DNA of 64,000 nucleotides from Candidatus Gastranaerophilales bacterium (GTDB taxonomy: Bacteria > Cyanobacteriota > Vampirovibrionia > Gastranaerophilales > Gastranaerophilaceae): assembly GCA_944325025.1 (NCBI GenBank), contig CALUYN010000001.1:103414-167413 (forward strand), read 5' to 3'. Shown here one piece after another: positions 8,517 through 17,357 of the stretch (position 1 is its first letter; each line of letters starts with the position of its first letter). The notes under the pieces are model-generated. The model searched no databases, had not been told where the DNA came from, and was given only the letters and a program-made list of their open reading frames with translations. Both the position numbers and the translations under genes were made by a program.

Positions 8517-8517
8517 G

Positions 8518-8546
8518 TTGAAATCCTTATCATGTTATACTATTAT
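8518..8546 (+). promoter_or_regulatory. Possible mutS promoter
   Basis: TTGAAA (8518-8523), a 17-bp spacer and TATTAT (8541-8546). Transcription would begin almost at the mutS ATG, which has no Shine-Dalgarno, so the mRNA may be nearly leaderless. This is a weak prediction. Confidence 0.3.
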
Positions 8547-8553
8547 TATAACT

Positions 8554-11130
8554 ATGAAAAAACCGGAAATCAATTATATCAATACTGCTGACATAAAAGT
8601 GGAAGATCTTACACCTGCAATGCAGGAATATTTAAAAATTAAACACCAACATCCGGATAAAATTCTTTTATACAGATTGGGCGACTTTTATGAAACTTTT
8701 TTTGAAGATGCAGTTACAATGTCAAAAGAGTTGGAATTAACACTTACAGGAAGAGAACAGGGGAAGTTTGGGAGAATACCGCTTGCAGGAATTCCGGCTA
8801 AAGCTGTAGATAATTACCTTGAAAAACTTGTACAAAAAAATTATAAAGTCATTATATGCGATCAGCTTGAAGATCCAAAATTTGCTAAAGGGATTGTAAA
8901 ACGCGGTGTTACAAGAATTATCACCTCAGGCACTCTTACAGAAAGCAACTTTTTAAAACAAAATTCAAATAACTACATTTGCGCGCTCTTCAAGGACGAA
9001 AAAAGTGATTTATACGGTTTTTCATACGCTGATATATCTACAGGGGAATTTAAAGTTACACAGGCGCCATTAGATTTAATAATGGATGAGCTTGCAAGAA
9101 TTGCTCCGAGTGAAGTTATAGGCCCTTCTATCAGAGCTAAAATCATGCCTTTCCAAATTGTTCCTGATGAAAAAATTAATCTCCCTGAAAAAATTACAGC
9201 AGCTTACAACTGCTCAAAAATTCCGACATCAGTGTTTGACGAAAACTTCTCCGCAAACAATCTAAAAGCTGTTTTTAAAACAGAAAGCCTTGATTCTTTC
9301 GGCTATAACCAGTATAAACTGGGATTTAGAGCTGCGGGGGCATTGCTTGCTTATGTGTGGGAAAACATGATGGAAAATGTTCCAAAGTTTGAAAGAATTG
9401 AACCTTATGAGTTATCCGAATTTATGCTGCTTGACGGCAGTACAAGGAGAAATCTTGAATTAACAGAAACTTTGAGAGATAAAAATAAATTCGGTTCATT
9501 ATTGTGGGCAGTTGACAAAACAAAAACCAATATGGGGGCAAGACTTTTAAAAAACTGGATCTGCCAGCCCTTAAAGAATGCTGAAAATATTATCCAACGG
9601 CAGAATTGCATATCTGAACTTGTTGAAAAAAGTGATGAGAGAATTAATTTAAGCAACATTTTAGAAAAAATTTATGATATTCAAAGGCTTGCGACAAGAA
9701 TGTCTAACAGTTCGGCAAACCCTAAAGACTTTTTAAGTCTTAAAGTTTCGCTTGCGCTGCTTCCTGAAATACTGGAAGCCGCATCAACTCTTGAATACAA
9801 TCCGCTTGAGCAAATCGAAAAATATAGAGATGAAATTGTTGAATATACAGCGCTTATAGATAGAACTATTTCAGAAGACGCACCTGCACTTATCAAAGAC
9901 GGAGGTATTTTAAAAGAAGGAGTTTCTGGAGAACTTGATTACTTCAGAGAGCTTTTAACAGGCGGGGAAAAATGGCTGAAAGATTTTGAAGAAAAAGAAA
10001 AAGAAAGAACAGGCATAAAATCTCTCAAGGTCGGATTTAATAAAGTATTCGGGTATTTTATTGAAATTTCAAATTCCTACCTTAATCAAATTCCAGAAGG
10101 CTATATCAGAAAACAAACCCTTACAAACGGGGAAAGATTTATAACAGAGGAACTAAAAAAACACGAAGATGATGTTCTTTCGGCAAAATTTAAGTCTACA
10201 GAACTGGAATACAAATTATTCTGTGATTTTAGAGAATATTCTAAAGAATTTGTTTCAAAAATCAGGGAAATAGCTGAATGTATCGCTTTATGCGATGTAT
10301 ACACAGGTCTTGCTCAAACTGCAGTTGAAAACAACTACTGCAAACCCATTATTGATGAGTCTGATGATTTTATTGTAAAAAACGGACGTCATCCGGTTTT
10401 GGAAAAAATTCTTCCGCTCGGCGAATACGTTTCCAATGATTTGGAATTAAAATGCAATTCATCTGATACCACACAATTTATGATTTTAACAGGGCCTAAC
10501 ATGGCAGGTAAATCAACATATATGCGCCAAAATGCCTTAATAGCAATTTTAGCGCAAATCGGATCATGGGTTCCTGCGGATTTTGCAAAAATAGGTGTTA
10601 TTGACAAGATTTTTACAAGAGTGGGAGCATCAGATGATTTAACACTCGGTCAGTCAACATTTATGGTAGAAATGGTTGAAACCGCATGCATTTTAAATTC
10701 CGCAACAGACAGAAGCTTTATTTTACTGGATGAAATAGGCAGAGGAACAAGCACTTATGACGGCGTTGCAATTGCCTGGGCTGTTGCAGAATACATTGCA
10801 ACAAAAATCAAAGCAAGATGCATATTTGCAACCCATTATCATGAATTAAACGTGATGACTCAAACTTATCCCCAGATTAAAAATTACAGAATAACAATTA
10901 GTGAAGAAAACGGTGAGATTGAATTTTTAAGAAAAATTGTACAGGGCGGGGCAAGCAAGAGTTACGGTATTCAGGTTGCAAAAATGGCAGGACTTCCCAA
11001 TGCTGTTATAAAACGTTCGGAAGATTTGATGACAAGGATGCAAAAAGATTACTCTAACAATCTTGCAACACGCAAACGCTCATCTGATGTTCCGTCGGTT
11101 GAGGTGCCGCAATTAAATTTATTTAACTAG
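8554..11130 (+). CDS. mutS: DNA mismatch repair protein MutS
   Basis: The 858-residue length is normal for MutS, which recognises mismatches and recruits MutL. The N-terminal mismatch-binding domain is intact, with the Phe-x-Glu motif in GDFYETFFEDA (about residues 37-47). The C-terminal ATPase has Walker A TGPNMAGKSTYMRQNA, Walker B FILLDEIGRGTSTYDG, and FATHYHELNVM. The frame is open to 8515, but the ATG at 8554 (MKKPEINYINTADIK) gives the usual N-terminus. No mutL is in the window. Homopolymer tracts such as those near 15.85 kb and 18.8 kb are the kind of sequence whose stability depends on MutS. Confidence 0.97.
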   Translation: MKKPEINYINTADIKVEDLTPAMQEYLKIKHQHPDKILLYRLGDFYETFFEDAVTMSKELELTLTGREQGKFGRIPLAGIPAKAVDNYLEKLVQKNYKVIICDQLEDPKFAKGIVKRGVTRIITSGTLTESNFLKQNSNNYICALFKDEKSDLYGFSYADISTGEFKVTQAPLDLIMDELARIAPSEVIGPSIRAKIMPFQIVPDEKINLPEKITAAYNCSKIPTSVFDENFSANNLKAVFKTESLDSFGYNQYKLGFRAAGALLAYVWENMMENVPKFERIEPYELSEFMLLDGSTRRNLELTETLRDKNKFGSLLWAVDKTKTNMGARLLKNWICQPLKNAENIIQRQNCISELVEKSDERINLSNILEKIYDIQRLATRMSNSSANPKDFLSLKVSLALLPEILEAASTLEYNPLEQIEKYRDEIVEYTALIDRTISEDAPALIKDGGILKEGVSGELDYFRELLTGGEKWLKDFEEKEKERTGIKSLKVGFNKVFGYFIEISNSYLNQIPEGYIRKQTLTNGERFITEELKKHEDDVLSAKFKSTELEYKLFCDFREYSKEFVSKIREIAECIALCDVYTGLAQTAVENNYCKPIIDESDDFIVKNGRHPVLEKILPLGEYVSNDLELKCNSSDTTQFMILTGPNMAGKSTYMRQNALIAILAQIGSWVPADFAKIGVIDKIFTRVGASDDLTLGQSTFMVEMVETACILNSATDRSFILLDEIGRGTSTYDGVAIAWAVAEYIATKIKARCIFATHYHELNVMTQTYPQIKNYRITISEENGEIEFLRKIVQGGASKSYGIQVAKMAGLPNAVIKRSEDLMTRMQKDYSNNLATRKRSSDVPSVEVPQLNLFN

Positions 11131-11284
11131 CACCTTTATCATCACTGTAAGAATTTGCAGAATTTTCTTTTTTATACTTTACTTCAAATTTGTCACGGAA
11201 AGACTCTTCTGACATTATTACAGGCTCCACAAGCATATTTAAAGCTGAAACGATTTTCAGCAAAGCTTTTAATATATCTTTCAT
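11123..11284 (-). CDS. Possible small protein, 53 residues
   Basis: An intact short frame reads MKDILKALLKIVSALNMLVE and ends KENSANSYSDDKGAS. It has an amphipathic N-terminal helix and a charged tail. It overlaps the last 8 bases of mutS in the opposite direction and otherwise fills the 214-bp gap before tgt. TATAAT on the minus strand (11299-11304) is a possible -10 box, but no Shine-Dalgarno is present. The evidence for expression is weak, and it could be a chance frame. Confidence 0.35.
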   Translation of the reverse strand: MKDILKALLKIVSALNMLVEPVIMSEESFRDKFEVKYKKENSANSYSDDKGAS

Positions 11285-11344
11285 AATCAAAATATTTCAT
11301 TATAACCAACGATTATTTTTGTATTAATGAAATATTTAAATAAG

Positions 11345-12469
11345 TCAAATTAATTTGGAATAATGTTCGTTGTAAAAATCGCCAAAACGGTCTTGTAATA
11401 TTGCCTCACGGCATTTTTGAGAAAATTCTACAAGAAATTGAATATTGTGGATAGATAAAAGAGTTGAAGCAGTAGCTTCTCCGCATCTCCAAAGATGTCT
11501 TATATAGGCTCTTGAATGATTTTTGCATGCATAGCAGCTGCAGCCTTCAACGAGAGGTCTTTCATCATCATAATACTGTTTTGTTTTAATATTAGATTTG
11601 CCGTTTGGCGTGAAGAAAGAACCATGTCTTGCATTACGCGTAGGCAAAACACAATCAAACATATCAATTCCGCGTTTAATTCCGTCTAGCAAATCTTCAG
11701 GCGTTCCGACTCCCATAAGGTAACGGGGTTTATATTTAGGAAGCAGAGGAGCCGTAAATTCCGTAAAATGGTTCATTATATCTTTTGTTTCCCCAACACT
11801 CAAACCGCCGATAGCATACCCGACTGCATCATAAGAAGAAATCACCTGAGCGCTTTCTCTCCTTAAATCATCATAAAAAGCCCCCTGAACAATAGGAAAC
11901 AATGCCTGACGCGGGTTAGTTTTTGCTTTAAAACATCTTTCAAGCCATCTGTGCGTACGTTCCATAGCCTTCTTTGCCGTTTCATAATCACAAGGATATG
12001 GTGCACACTGGTCAAATGCCATAATTATATCAGCACCTATGTCCTGCTGAATTTCCATAGAAACTTCAGGATTTATAAAATGTTTTTTCCCATCTTTCGG
12101 ATCGCGGAATTCCACCCCGTCCTCGGTAATTTTATTTAAGTGGCTTAAAGAAAATACCTGAAATCCGCCAGAGTCAGTCAAAACAGGTTTATGCCAGTTC
12201 ATCCAGTCATGAATTCCGCCAAACTGTTTTATAAGCTTTGTTCCTGCTCTCAAATACAAGTGATAAGAATTTGAAAGCATAATTTGTGCGCCGGTATCAG
12301 CAATTTGGTCTGATGTAAGAGTTTTCACGGCAGAATTAGTTCCGACAGGCATAAAAATCGGAGTTTTAATCATTCCGTGCGGAGTAGTCAAAATTCCTGC
12401 TCTTGCGCCTGTCTGTTTACATTCATGAACTAATTCATAGCTAAAATAATCGTTTTTTATCATTTTCAT
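11345..12469 (-). CDS. tgt: tRNA-guanine transglycosylase (queuine tRNA-ribosyltransferase)
   Basis: The 374-residue enzyme exchanges guanine 34 for a 7-deazaguanine base (preQ1) in tRNAs with GUN anticodons. TDSGGFQVFSL carries the general acid Asp, GGLSVGE the substrate loop, and GIDMFDCVLPTRNARHG the nucleophilic Asp. The zinc site CSCYACKNH is complete near residue 312, with a further His in SIHNIQFL. The start codon is weakly marked (GAGTAAG before it), and an alternative Met lies two codons downstream. It lies 81 bases downstream of ndk on the same strand. The other queuosine genes are not seen here. Confidence 0.97.
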   Translation of the reverse strand: MKMIKNDYFSYELVHECKQTGARAGILTTPHGMIKTPIFMPVGTNSAVKTLTSDQIADTGAQIMLSNSYHLYLRAGTKLIKQFGGIHDWMNWHKPVLTDSGGFQVFSLSHLNKITEDGVEFRDPKDGKKHFINPEVSMEIQQDIGADIIMAFDQCAPYPCDYETAKKAMERTHRWLERCFKAKTNPRQALFPIVQGAFYDDLRRESAQVISSYDAVGYAIGGLSVGETKDIMNHFTEFTAPLLPKYKPRYLMGVGTPEDLLDGIKRGIDMFDCVLPTRNARHGSFFTPNGKSNIKTKQYYDDERPLVEGCSCYACKNHSRAYIRHLWRCGEATASTLLSIHNIQFLVEFSQKCREAILQDRFGDFYNEHYSKLI

Positions 12470-12497
12470 CTTACTCGCTCGCGTTTAACGGGTCTGC

Positions 12498-12539
12498 GGT
12501 TGTTACCTTGTATGGCTCTTTGCATAACGGTAACAAGCC
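12498..12539. repeat. Imperfect hairpin between ndk and tgt
   Basis: GGTTGTTACC (12498-12507) can pair with GGTAACAAGCC (12529-12539) around a 21-base loop. The flanking DNA is GC-rich for this genome (CTCGCTCGCG and CTCACTCGCGCG). It could be a weak transcription pause or processing site. There is no T-run. Confidence 0.35.
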
Positions 12540-12550
12540 TCGCCCTCAGC

Positions 12551-13027
12551 TCACTCGCGCGCATCAATATCCTCTGTTACAATTTCCATCATATTTTTAT
12601 AATCAGTACAGAGTTCTTCCGGCTTGAAATAGATATTAATTTCTCTTTCTGCACTCTCGATACTGTCAGAACCATGAATTGTATTATATTCTTTCAATTG
12701 CGCATAATCAGCTCTTATTGAACCAACATCAGCCTCACAAGGGTCAGTTGCACCTAAAAGGTGACGAATGCCCTGAACTGCTTTATAACCCTGAAATACC
12801 ATTGCAACAATCGGACCGCTTGTAATATATTTTACAAGACTCGGGTAAAACGGTTTATTGATATGTTCTTCATAATGTTTTGCGGCAATTTCTTCTGTTA
12901 CCTGAAGCATTTTCATGCCGATAAGTTTATAGCCTTTTTTTTCAAAACGGCTGATAATCTCTCCGACACAACCTCTTATAACTCCGTCCGGCTTAATAGC
13001 CACAAATGTTCTTTCTTCTGTATGCAT
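12551..13027 (-). CDS. ndk: Nucleoside diphosphate kinase
   Basis: A 158-residue kinase that moves the gamma phosphate among nucleoside triphosphates. The N-terminus ERTFVAIKPDGVIRG is typical, and the catalytic His is in NTIHGSDSIESAEREI. An upstream in-frame ATG at 13042 exists, but its own codons contain the GGAGGAAAT Shine-Dalgarno of ATG 13027, so 13027 is the real start. The C-terminus (KPEELCTDYKNMMEIVTEDI) runs about 15 residues longer than the shortest bacterial forms, as is seen in some lineages. It is probably co-transcribed with tgt downstream. Confidence 0.96.
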   Translation of the reverse strand: MHTEERTFVAIKPDGVIRGCVGEIISRFEKKGYKLIGMKMLQVTEEIAAKHYEEHINKPFYPSLVKYITSGPIVAMVFQGYKAVQGIRHLLGATDPCEADVGSIRADYAQLKEYNTIHGSDSIESAEREINIYFKPEELCTDYKNMMEIVTEDIDARE

Positions 13028-13065
13028 ATTTCCTCCATTCAAGTTTATAATATCATAAAGATAAG

Positions 13066-14379
13066 CTATTTAACAGTTTCCAAATTTTTAATACTTTTTA
13101 TTAACATGCAAACCATTATTAAACATAAAATTACAGCAGCAGAAGCAAGCCCGTACCAAAAGCCTTTTAGATTAAGATGAAAATGAAATGCAAGAGTATA
13201 GCCGACAGGAATTGATATCAGCCAGTATGCGATAAAATTTGAAAGCAGTACAATTCCGGTTCTTTTCATGCCTTTAAAAATTCCGGCAAGTGATACCTGC
13301 AAGCCGTCGAATATTTGAAATACTGATAAAATATATAAAATAGGCACGGATATTTTAACAAGAGCCGCATCCTGCGTAAACAACCTGACAAGAAATTGCG
13401 GGAAGCTTGAAAATACAAGTGCGCTGAGCATCATAAATCCGACACACATGACAATTCCGACAAAAGAATATCTCTTTAAATCCTTAATATTGCCTGCACC
13501 GTTCGCAAATCCCACCTTGACAGCAATTGCATTTGATACAGCAAACGGAACCATAAAAGATATTGTTGTTAAAGTACAAACCAAATTTTGAGCAGCTGCA
13601 TAAACACCTGCCACCCTGCCCATAAGTATTGCAATACTGTTAAATGCAATAAATTCCACCATTACAGCACAAGAAATAGGGATACCTATTCTTATAAGAC
13701 TTTTATAATACTCAAAATCCTTATGGTCTTTAAAATTCATTAAAGTAAAGCAGTAAATTAAAAGTGCAAATCCCATAAAATACCGGATAATAAAACTTGC
13801 AACCGCAAGGCCCACAACTCCCATTGAAGGTATAGGGCCAAATCCGAATACCATTGCAAAACAGAGAGCTATATTTAAAAATACGGCAATTGCAGTGATT
13901 AAATTAGGAACAACAACAATTTCAAACGCCTGTAAAAATTCTTTTAAAGCAGAATGCAAATAAGCCCCAAATGTCGCAAAAGCCGTAATAAACATGTATT
14001 CCTTAATCATAGGAACAAGTTTAGGTTCAAAATGCACATAATCAATCAACGGAATAAATGCCAGCACAGCAAGCATTATTATAAATGCTAAAAGCATGGC
14101 AAACCTTATTGTGGGATAAAAATATTTCTTTGCACTTTTTCTTTCGCCTCTGAAATTTGACAAAAGAGGAGAAACGCTAGAAATCAGCCCCACGCCGAAT
14201 GTTTGAATACAATTTGTAATGGCTGTTGCAATACTTATTGCCGCAAGTGTATCTGTAGAATGATGTCCTGCAACAAGCACATCACCCGCACCTATCAGGA
14301 TAAACCCGAGGTTTCCCATAATAATCGGCAGGGCAATGTTTAAAAGTTCTTTAGCGTAATACTTAAATTGTGTGCTCAT
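13066..14379 (-). CDS. MATE-family multidrug/toxin efflux transporter
   Basis: A 437-residue membrane protein with about twelve hydrophobic segments and the MATE pattern: ALPIIMGNLGFILIGAGDVL at the N-terminus, the GVGLISSVSPLLSNFRG loop near residue 60, and the internally repeated second half beginning YYKSLIRIGIPISCAVMVEF. It would export cationic compounds against a Na+ or H+ gradient. The substrate cannot be told from sequence. A -10-like TATAAT lies about 10 bases before the ATG. The end of the SprA-related gene is 27 bases upstream. Confidence 0.9.
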   Translation of the reverse strand: MSTQFKYYAKELLNIALPIIMGNLGFILIGAGDVLVAGHHSTDTLAAISIATAITNCIQTFGVGLISSVSPLLSNFRGERKSAKKYFYPTIRFAMLLAFIIMLAVLAFIPLIDYVHFEPKLVPMIKEYMFITAFATFGAYLHSALKEFLQAFEIVVVPNLITAIAVFLNIALCFAMVFGFGPIPSMGVVGLAVASFIIRYFMGFALLIYCFTLMNFKDHKDFEYYKSLIRIGIPISCAVMVEFIAFNSIAILMGRVAGVYAAAQNLVCTLTTISFMVPFAVSNAIAVKVGFANGAGNIKDLKRYSFVGIVMCVGFMMLSALVFSSFPQFLVRLFTQDAALVKISVPILYILSVFQIFDGLQVSLAGIFKGMKRTGIVLLSNFIAYWLISIPVGYTLAFHFHLNLKGFWYGLASAAVILCLIMVCMLIKSIKNLETVK

Positions 14380-14405
14380 GCATCTTGATTATACTACAAA
14401 CAAAT

Positions 14406-14813
14406 TTAAGCGGAATAATCAAGTTTTTCGCCAACCCCTTTATTTTTTACAGCCTGCGCCTGCATCTTTATATTTTCCGCCTGAGCTTTAACCTTAAAAT
14501 CTTGTGAAGAAGGATCTACAGGAGCCATAGCTGAACGAATTACAGTATTTGCCTCATCAATTGTTTTTTGAGGATTGTTGGGATCTAATGACGGCATTTT
14601 TATATTTACATGACCGCCCACAGGAATTCCGTCGGCATTTTTTTCTATCACAATAGAGCCTGCTAAAGAACCGCCTGCGCTTTTATGCGCAAGTTCATGA
14701 GCATATATTTCATCATAATTTTTCTTTATCAATGCATCTTTTTGAGCCTGACGCTGCTCCTTCTGCTTTTCAAAAGGGTTTGTAAAATTATAGAATAAAT
14801 TAATACCTGCCAT
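14406..14813 (-). CDS. SprA-related putative metalloprotease domain protein
   Basis: A 135-residue protein with a zinc-protease-like HELAH motif in YDEIYAHELAHKSAGG (about residues 36-51), followed by AGSIVIEKNADGIPVGGHVNI. This order and the GGHV/GGEV segment are what I know from the SprA-related family (a putative metalloprotease catalytic domain). The N-terminal 35 residues are charged and helical, and there is no signal peptide. The frame starts at 14831, but ATG 14813 (MAGINLFYNF) has GAGG 8 bases ahead. It is shorter than most family members, so the fold may be minimal. The substrate is unknown. Confidence 0.7.
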   Translation of the reverse strand: MAGINLFYNFTNPFEKQKEQRQAQKDALIKKNYDEIYAHELAHKSAGGSLAGSIVIEKNADGIPVGGHVNIKMPSLDPNNPQKTIDEANTVIRSAMAPVDPSSQDFKVKAQAENIKMQAQAVKNKGVGEKLDYSA

Positions 14814-14913
14814 ACTCGAAACCTCACACACATATACTACCTGCTATAATTGTAGCATATTTATAAATATTTTTCAAGTATTAATACATGGGATATATAT
14901 CCCGAATACATAT

Positions 14914-15780
14914 TTATTCTTGCATTATTTCAGATACGTAATAACCGCCTTTTTCTTTAATTGCACAAACTTCATCCATCACAACAACATCTTTGCTCAT
15001 ACTTTCACGGTTAAGAACCATATAAAATAAATCGTATCCCCATTTATTAGGCCCTTTTGCGCCATTTGTATCTATTGCGAAATAGATATTGTGATGGCTT
15101 CTAAGATCGCTTCCACCATAATTTATAATGTAGCTGCCATCAGATAAAATATTAACTTTTCGCGCACCGTAATCCAGAAAAGAACATGAAGAATTTGTTA
15201 TACTGCCGCCTTCTGCTAAAACTTGTTCTTTTGTTTTATAACTTACCTGCCCGCATTCTTTATCGTCAGCTGCATAATTACAGGTCTTAATTACTTTCAT
15301 TTGCTTCAACAAATCGTTCCAAAATACGGCACAGTCAGTAACATGATAGCCGCCAAATCCCATATTATAACACTCATAAGAGGTTCCATTTTCAGCTATC
15401 GTCATATTTATTGCATTTTGAACAGATGCATAAGATTTTTTAAACTGGCTTACAAGCACCTTTTTTTGATATTTAGATACGATGTTAGGAATTGTCATCG
15501 CCGCAACCACACCAATTATGCCGAGGGTGATGAGGACCTCTGCAAGAGTGAACGCAGCTCGACGAATATTGTTAGAGTTGGCTACGTGCGTAGCACCCTC
15601 GCCTATGGGAGATGGGTAGTGTGAGCACTCTTTTTCCCCTCCCTTGAGGGGAGGGGAAGTAAAGGGGTGGGTGAGGTCAGAAGAACAGAAGCTCGGAGGG
15701 CAGGAAGGCAAGCTAAAGTTAGATGCAAAGATGCGAAGAGGCATAGAGGCAAAGCTATTATCAATAATAACTTTTGTCAC
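14914..15780 (-). CDS. Prepilin-like protein with repeat-derived N-terminal extension
   Basis: The pilin part begins NIRRAAFTLAEVLITLGIIG and ends with the shared motif FAIDTNGAKGPNKWGYDLFY, with several Cys in between. Unlike the gene at 1073, no ATG with a short leader precedes it. The frame runs back through repeat-like sequence to a GTG at 15780 (MTKVIIDNSFASM), giving a leader of about 85 residues rich in Pro, Ser and Cys that is not a normal prepilin leader. Further upstream, ATG codons at 15896 and 15890, right after the accC stop and with GAGG ahead, are out of frame because of a G10 tract (minus strand, 15851-15860). A tract of 8 or 11 would join them to this frame. The gene may be off, phase variable or decayed, and the start is uncertain. 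Confidence 0.7.
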   Translation of the reverse strand: MTKVIIDNSFASMPLRIFASNFSLPSCPPSFCSSDLTHPFTSPPLKGGEKECSHYPSPIGEGATHVANSNNIRRAAFTLAEVLITLGIIGVVAAMTIPNIVSKYQKKVLVSQFKKSYASVQNAINMTIAENGTSYECYNMGFGGYHVTDCAVFWNDLLKQMKVIKTCNYAADDKECGQVSYKTKEQVLAEGGSITNSSCSFLDYGARKVNILSDGSYIINYGGSDLRSHHNIYFAIDTNGAKGPNKWGYDLFYMVLNRESMSKDVVVMDEVCAIKEKGGYYVSEIMQE

Positions 15781-15837
15781 AGTTTTACCTAAATAGCTAT
15801 TGAAACTTGCCTGTCCTCCTGCCTTCCGGACCTCGGT
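15673..15837. repeat. Inverted repeat with period-8 AAG arrays inside the prepilin leader
   Basis: 15673-15712 reads as consecutive octamers (AAGAACAG, AAGCTCGG, AGGGCAGG, AAGGCAAG), and 15720-15755 as TAGATGCA, AAGATGCG, AAGAGGCA, TAGAGGCA. The opposite strand of 15797-15837 gives AGGTCCGG, AAGGCAGG, AGGACAGG. The outer arms can fold back on each other (GAGGTC...GGCAAG against CTTGCC...GACCTC). The block overlaps the N-terminal extension of the prepilin frame. Next to it, 15636-15670 is a GGGGAGGGG-type intergenic repeat. Confidence 0.6.
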
Positions 15838-15850
15838 GGAGCCTACAGCG

Positions 15851-15860
15851 CCCCCCCCCC
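15851..15860. repeat. Homopolymer tract C10 (G10 on the prepilin strand)
   Basis: Ten C in a row in an AT-rich genome, between accC and the prepilin gene. On the minus strand the G10 lies in a reading frame starting at ATG 15896/15890. Only 8 or 11 G would keep that frame open into the prepilin. Tract length in assembled data may be inexact. Confidence 0.85.
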
Positions 15861-15900
15861 GAAGGTCTTAGCATATCTTAGTTTGCACATATACATAACC

Positions 15901-17259
15901 TCAACTTTGCTTTTTGCCTGTACGTTTATAGAAATCCTCGATAAATCCGGTATTGAAATTACCGCTCATAAACACAGGATCTTCTATGATTTCCTGATGG
16001 AACGGAAGAGTTGTTTCAACACCTGTTATAACGTATTCTTTCAAAGCTCTATACATTCTGCGGCGGGCTTCATTTCTTGTTCTGCCCCAACAGATAAGCT
16101 TTCCTATCATTGAATCGTAATAAGGCGGGATTTTATAATCCTGATAAGCGTGAGAATCAACTCTGACTCCAAAACCACCCGGAGTCACGTAACCTGTAAT
16201 TGTTCCAGGATTAGGCATAAAGTCTTTTTCAGGATTTTCAGCATTTATGCGGCATTCAATTGCATGCCCGCGAAGAACAATTTCATCCTGAGTAAAATCG
16301 AGCTTTTGCCCTGACGCTATCATAATCTGCTCTCTTACAAGATCAACATTTGAAATCATCTCTGTTACGCAGTGCTCTACCTGAATTCTTGTATTCATCT
16401 CCATAAAATACCATTTTCCGTCATGGTCAAGCAAGAATTCACAAGTACCTGCGCTTTCATAATTTATTGCCTTAGCAGCGCGAACTGCAGCAGCACCCAT
16501 TTCCTTACGGGTTGCTTCATCAATAGCGGGTGATGGAGCTTCTTCAAGAAGTTTTTGATGGCGTCTTTGAATAGAACAATCTCTTTCACCGAGGTGAACT
16601 ACATTTCCATACTGGTCTGCAAGAATTTGAACTTCAATATGGCGCGGATTTTCAAGATATTTTTCAGCATAAACATCAGGATTGCCAAAAAAGCTCTGAG
16701 CCTCAGACTGACAAAGATTCATATTAGTTTCTACATCATCATCCGAGCGGCAAATTCTCATACCTTTTCCGCCGCCGCCTGCAGTTGCTTTTAAAATAAT
16801 CGGATAGCCGACTTTATGAGCAAATTCTTTAACTTCTTCAGGAGTTTTTAAAATACCGGTTCCAGGAGTTACAGGAACATTATTTTCTATCATTGTTTTA
16901 CGTGCAGTTGCTTTATCGCCCATTTTTCTCATAGCTTCTGCTGTCGGCCCGATAAATTTAATCCCGTGTTTCGCACAAATTTCAGCAAAATCAGCTCTTT
17001 CAGACATAAAACCGTATCCGGGGTGAATTGCATCAGCTCCTGAAACAATTGCAGCTGAGATAATTGCAGGGATACTTAAATAACTCTTTGCACTTGAGGC
17101 AGGCCCAATACAATAAGCCTCGGTTGCCAATCTTACATGCAAAGAATTTGCATCTGCCTGAGAATAAATTGCAACAGTCGGAATACCGATTTCTCTGCAA
17201 GCTCTTATAATTCTTACCGCAATCTCACCGCGGTTTGCTATTAATACTTTTCTAAACAT
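15901..17259 (-). CDS. accC: Acetyl-CoA carboxylase, biotin carboxylase subunit
   Basis: The 452-residue enzyme carboxylates biotin on AccB using ATP and bicarbonate, in the first committed step of fatty acid synthesis. The N-terminus [20 protein letters not shown], the ATP-grasp glycine loop [17 protein letters not shown] (about residue 160), and [18 protein letters not shown] (catalytic and metal-binding region) are complete. AAAGGG precedes the ATG. It is the last gene of an efp-accB-accC run. Immediately after its stop codon the sequence GAGGTT-ATG could start translation of the prepilin leader described at 14914-15780. Confidence 0.98.
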   Translation of the reverse strand: MFRKVLIANRGEIAVRIIRACREIGIPTVAIYSQADANSLHVRLATEAYCIGPASSAKSYLSIPAIISAAIVSGADAIHPGYGFMSERADFAEICAKHGIKFIGPTAEAMRKMGDKATARKTMIENNVPVTPGTGILKTPEEVKEFAHKVGYPIILKATAGGGGKGMRICRSDDDVETNMNLCQSEAQSFFGNPDVYAEKYLENPRHIEVQILADQYGNVVHLGERDCSIQRRHQKLLEEAPSPAIDEATRKEMGAAAVRAAKAINYESAGTCEFLLDHDGKWYFMEMNTRIQVEHCVTEMISNVDLVREQIMIASGQKLDFTQDEIVLRGHAIECRINAENPEKDFMPNPGTITGYVTPGGFGVRVDSHAYQDYKIPPYYDSMIGKLICWGRTRNEARRRMYRALKEYVITGVETTLPFHQEIIEDPVFMSGNFNTGFIEDFYKRTGKKQS

Positions 17260-17298
17260 TTTAAACCCTTTTCAAATATTCATACTTCTAGCGAAAAG

Positions 17299-17349
17299 GT
17301 GAAGAGTAAAAAGTGAAGAGTGAAATTCGCTTCACTCTTCACTCTTCAC
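17299..17349. repeat. GTGAAGAGTGAA hairpin repeat between accB and accC
   Basis: GTGAAGAGTGAA at 17313-17324 pairs perfectly with TTCACTCTTCAC at 17331-17342 around a 6-base loop. Outer GTGAAGAGT and CTTCAC extend the foldback. It lies inside the acc operon and may affect read-through or mRNA stability. Confidence 0.7.
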
Positions 17350-17357
17350 ATCTCACT

